DNA from: Adineta vaga
Taxonomy: Eukaryota; Rotifera
Reading direction: 5' to 3'
Assembly: GCA_021613535.1 (NCBI GenBank)
Contig: CP075495.1
Location: 6,324,001 to 6,388,000, forward strand
Length of the DNA stretch: 64,000 bases
The position numbers were made by a program, and so were the translations under genes. Shown one piece after another: positions 61,882-64,000 of the stretch; position 1 is the stretch's first letter, and each line of letters begins with the position of its first letter. The notes under the pieces were generated by a model. The model had not been told where the DNA came from. It did not search any database and saw only the letters and a list, made by a program, of their open reading frames with translations.

Positions 61882-64000
61882 ATGGGCAATAAAAATTCGT
61901 CATCACATTTAACAAATCATCACAATTATCGTTCGATTCATCAACAAAAATCAACTAATTACATAACAAATAACGACGATATTAACAATAATTTTCCTAC
62001 ACCATCAGATCGAAATCTCAATAGTAAAAAGCATGGTCCATCACCTCGATTTCGTCGACGACATACACGACAAGTACATCTCGATAAGAAAACAAAACGA
62101 CCGCAAGTATGATTTATATTCTCAAATGATTTTAGTTGCGTTTACCTCTTGCGATCAATCTATATACTGAATATTGATAAAAAAAAGAATGACGAAGAAA
62201 TATTCTCCCTATGTACTATGCAATCTGTTTGTGACATAATATACGAGAAAATTGTTTCTAACAAAATGTAAATGACTACATTATGAAAAAGAATTTCAAA
62301 AGACAAAATTTAAATTTCCAGTTTTGAAATTAAAGAAAAGACAAACAAATATAATTGAAAAGATTCATTGTGCCTTAATAAATACAGTTATGAAACATAT
62401 TGTGGCAATTGAAATTCTAAGTATTCGGTTAGTTAATAATTTTAAAATATACTTTATACATTCTCTCACTCACTCTCTCTCGCTCCGTATCTCGAAGTTT
62501 TCGTTGATAAGTGTTTATTTTGATATGTCACTCATAAAACACGGTGCCATTTGTTATTTGTGAAGTGATAATCAATTGAAAAGGCTTCGTAGTCGTCATC
62601 AGAAAAAATGTAAATAAACACTTTCTATCTCCTTCTTTCTCAGATGTTGATTGAATAAACTTAAAATGAATTATTACATCAGACGTTTTTCTTTTGCTTT
62701 TGTATCTAGACGGTTTCATCCTATCTCAATGTTAGTCTTCAATCAATTGGTGGTCGAACACTTAGTTTATTCTCTCGTAGTTTTAATTTTCTTCATCCAA
62801 CATTGTCATCATCGTCTCCAATCGACACTCTTGAAACGACTCGTCCTGAATCACCATTAACTAATGGCAATCATCAAGAATATAACCTCGGGTCACACTC
62901 AGGTGTCTATAAAAATCAATCACGTCGAAAATATCAAACATCATCTTTAAGAAATCCCTATCGACGTTCGAGTACAAATTTTCCTGTTCATGGACATGAA
63001 GCACTTTTCTTACCGGAATTTTCTATTAAAGGAAAAATAACTGAAGCTGATTTTGAAGTAATACAAATAAACATAATCGAAATTCTTTTAAAATACTTTT
63101 CTTCATACGCTATTATCTAGGTTATTGGAATTATAGCTCGTGGTGCTTTTGGAAATGTGATACAAGTATGTTCGATACATGACAAACAAATCTATGCAAT
63201 GAAAATTATGAGTAAATCACAAATTGTGAAAGATAATGCTGTTCAACAAGTCAAAGGTAATAATTCTTCTTGTTGTTTTAAAGAATTCGATTGAAATTGA
63301 TAGAAAAAAGAAAAGAAAAATTCAAAATCTATTTCAGAAGTATCCATTAAAATCATGAGGTTTGTTGTGCATTGTAGTCAGATCTATTTCTTTTCAATTA
63401 ATATACGATGCTTTCTAGTTCATCTATTTATCGATCTTAGCTATTGCTTACAATTAGAAAGTTAAAAAAAAAAATTTCTCTGATAAACTAAATTGATCGA
63501 ACGTTTATAATGAAATCAATTATTGACTGAGTATCATATTTCTATAGTAATGATTCTTTATGTCATTTTAATATATTCAACATAAACACACTTAAACTTG
63601 TCACATCTGACAACTTCATTTAATCTTAATTATAAATAGAAAGAGAAAAACTCGCGTTTTGTTTCGATGTCGAATAAGTGATAACATGTGATGATCTAAA
63701 GTAAATATTTTTTATTGATTATCTTTGTTTTGTAGACGAAGTAACAATCGCACAATCCTGTCTTTCCTATCCTTTTATTGTTCATACACATTATTATTGG
63801 CAATCTCGTCGTTATTTATATATAATTACTGATTATGTTGAAAATGGTGAATTATTATCTTTATGGTTACGTATACGTCGTTTTCCTCAATTAATTGTTC
63901 AAATTTATATTGCACAAGTTGCGATGGTGCTTGATTATTTACACAGTAAAGGTATTATTTATCGCGATGTCAAAATGGAAAATATTCTTTTGGATGAAAA
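61882..64000 (+). CDS. RSKR/SgK494-type AGC-like protein kinase (3' end beyond window)
   Basis: Serine/threonine kinase related to human RSKR (SgK494, ribosomal S6 kinase-related). Exons 61882-62106, 62710-63057, 63121-63256 and 63736 onward, all in phase. The start MGNKNSS is a good N-myristoylation signal, suggesting membrane association. A basic, Ser/Asn-rich N-terminal region of about 170 residues leads to EALFLPEFSIKG (human RSKR FINLFLPEFPIR). The kinase domain follows: Gly-rich loop IIARGAFGNVIQV with Ala at the first Gly, as in RSKR AKGSFG; VAIK-type lysine in YAMKIM; hinge region ITDYVENGELLSLW. The catalytic loop reads IIYRDVKMENILLDE, with Tyr in place of the His of HRD. The window ends inside this loop, so the DFG and APE motifs cannot be checked. 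Confidence 0.87.

Noticed and set aside
1-64000. CRISPR arrays, rRNA, tRNA, viral or toxin systems
   Set aside because: I found no repeat-spacer array, no rRNA-like stretch, no convincing tRNA arms and no viral genes; a tRNA scan would be needed to exclude tRNAs.

Overview
This is a gene-rich stretch of an animal nuclear genome. It is AT-rich, with compact spliceosomal genes whose introns are mostly 47-70 bp with clean GT..AG ends. The gene set is metazoan: a YAP/Yorkie co-activator, an apoB/vitellogenin-type lipid carrier, YTHDC1, PEX7, SPATA7, FAM78, RSKR/SgK494, a claudin-superfamily protein and a neuropeptide-type GPCR. Small introns, AT bias and several splice acceptors lying just before start codons make a rotifer, probably bdelloid, my best guess. 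That is inference, since no rRNA or mitochondrial marker is present. All exon structures below were assembled by hand from ORFs, splice signals and reading-frame continuity.

Layout, left to right. 1-1443 (-): secreted six-unit cysteine-rich repeat protein with a 1-nt frameshift, running off the left edge. 2273-10313 (-): 17-exon large lipid transfer protein of about 2,391 aa. 10592-12443 (-): rhodopsin-class GPCR. About 5 kb without genes. 17505-19933 (-): GH20 beta-N-acetylhexosaminidase. 21946-22449 (+): PLAC8 protein. 23643-23987 (-): small single-pass membrane protein. 25007-25243 (-): doubtful small ORF. 25920-26120 (-): Id-like HLH protein. 26618-29102 (-): SPATA7. 30042-32163 (+): YAP/Yorkie. 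32885-33884 (+): PEX7. 34437-34532 (-): orphan terminal exon. 35644-37061 (-): LicD-domain membrane protein. 37871-40425 (-): claudin-family protein with a long tail. 42791-43920 (-): ribosomal protein eS4. 44326-48439 (+): YTHDC1.

At 48796-52226 sits a complete 3.4-kb DNA transposon: 17-bp perfect terminal inverted repeats, TTAA on both sides, and a DDE-type transposase of the Mutator-like-domain kind interrupted by one frameshift. It lies between YTHDC1 and a small type I membrane protein (52327-52896, -). After about 3.7 kb without a recognised gene come FAM78 (from about 56601, +), another 3.6-kb gap, and the 5' part of RSKR/SgK494 (61882 to the right edge, +).

The genes are independent housekeeping, signalling and secretory genes. 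I see no operon-like or co-functional cluster and no defence, biosynthetic or viral system. The most distinctive items are the TTAA transposon with its right-end palindrome, the YTHDC1 reader pocket with Phe where human has Leu, the YAP second WW domain with Tyr for Trp, the 5' splice-acceptor pattern that suggests spliced-leader trans-splicing, and the frameshifted cysteine-repeat gene.
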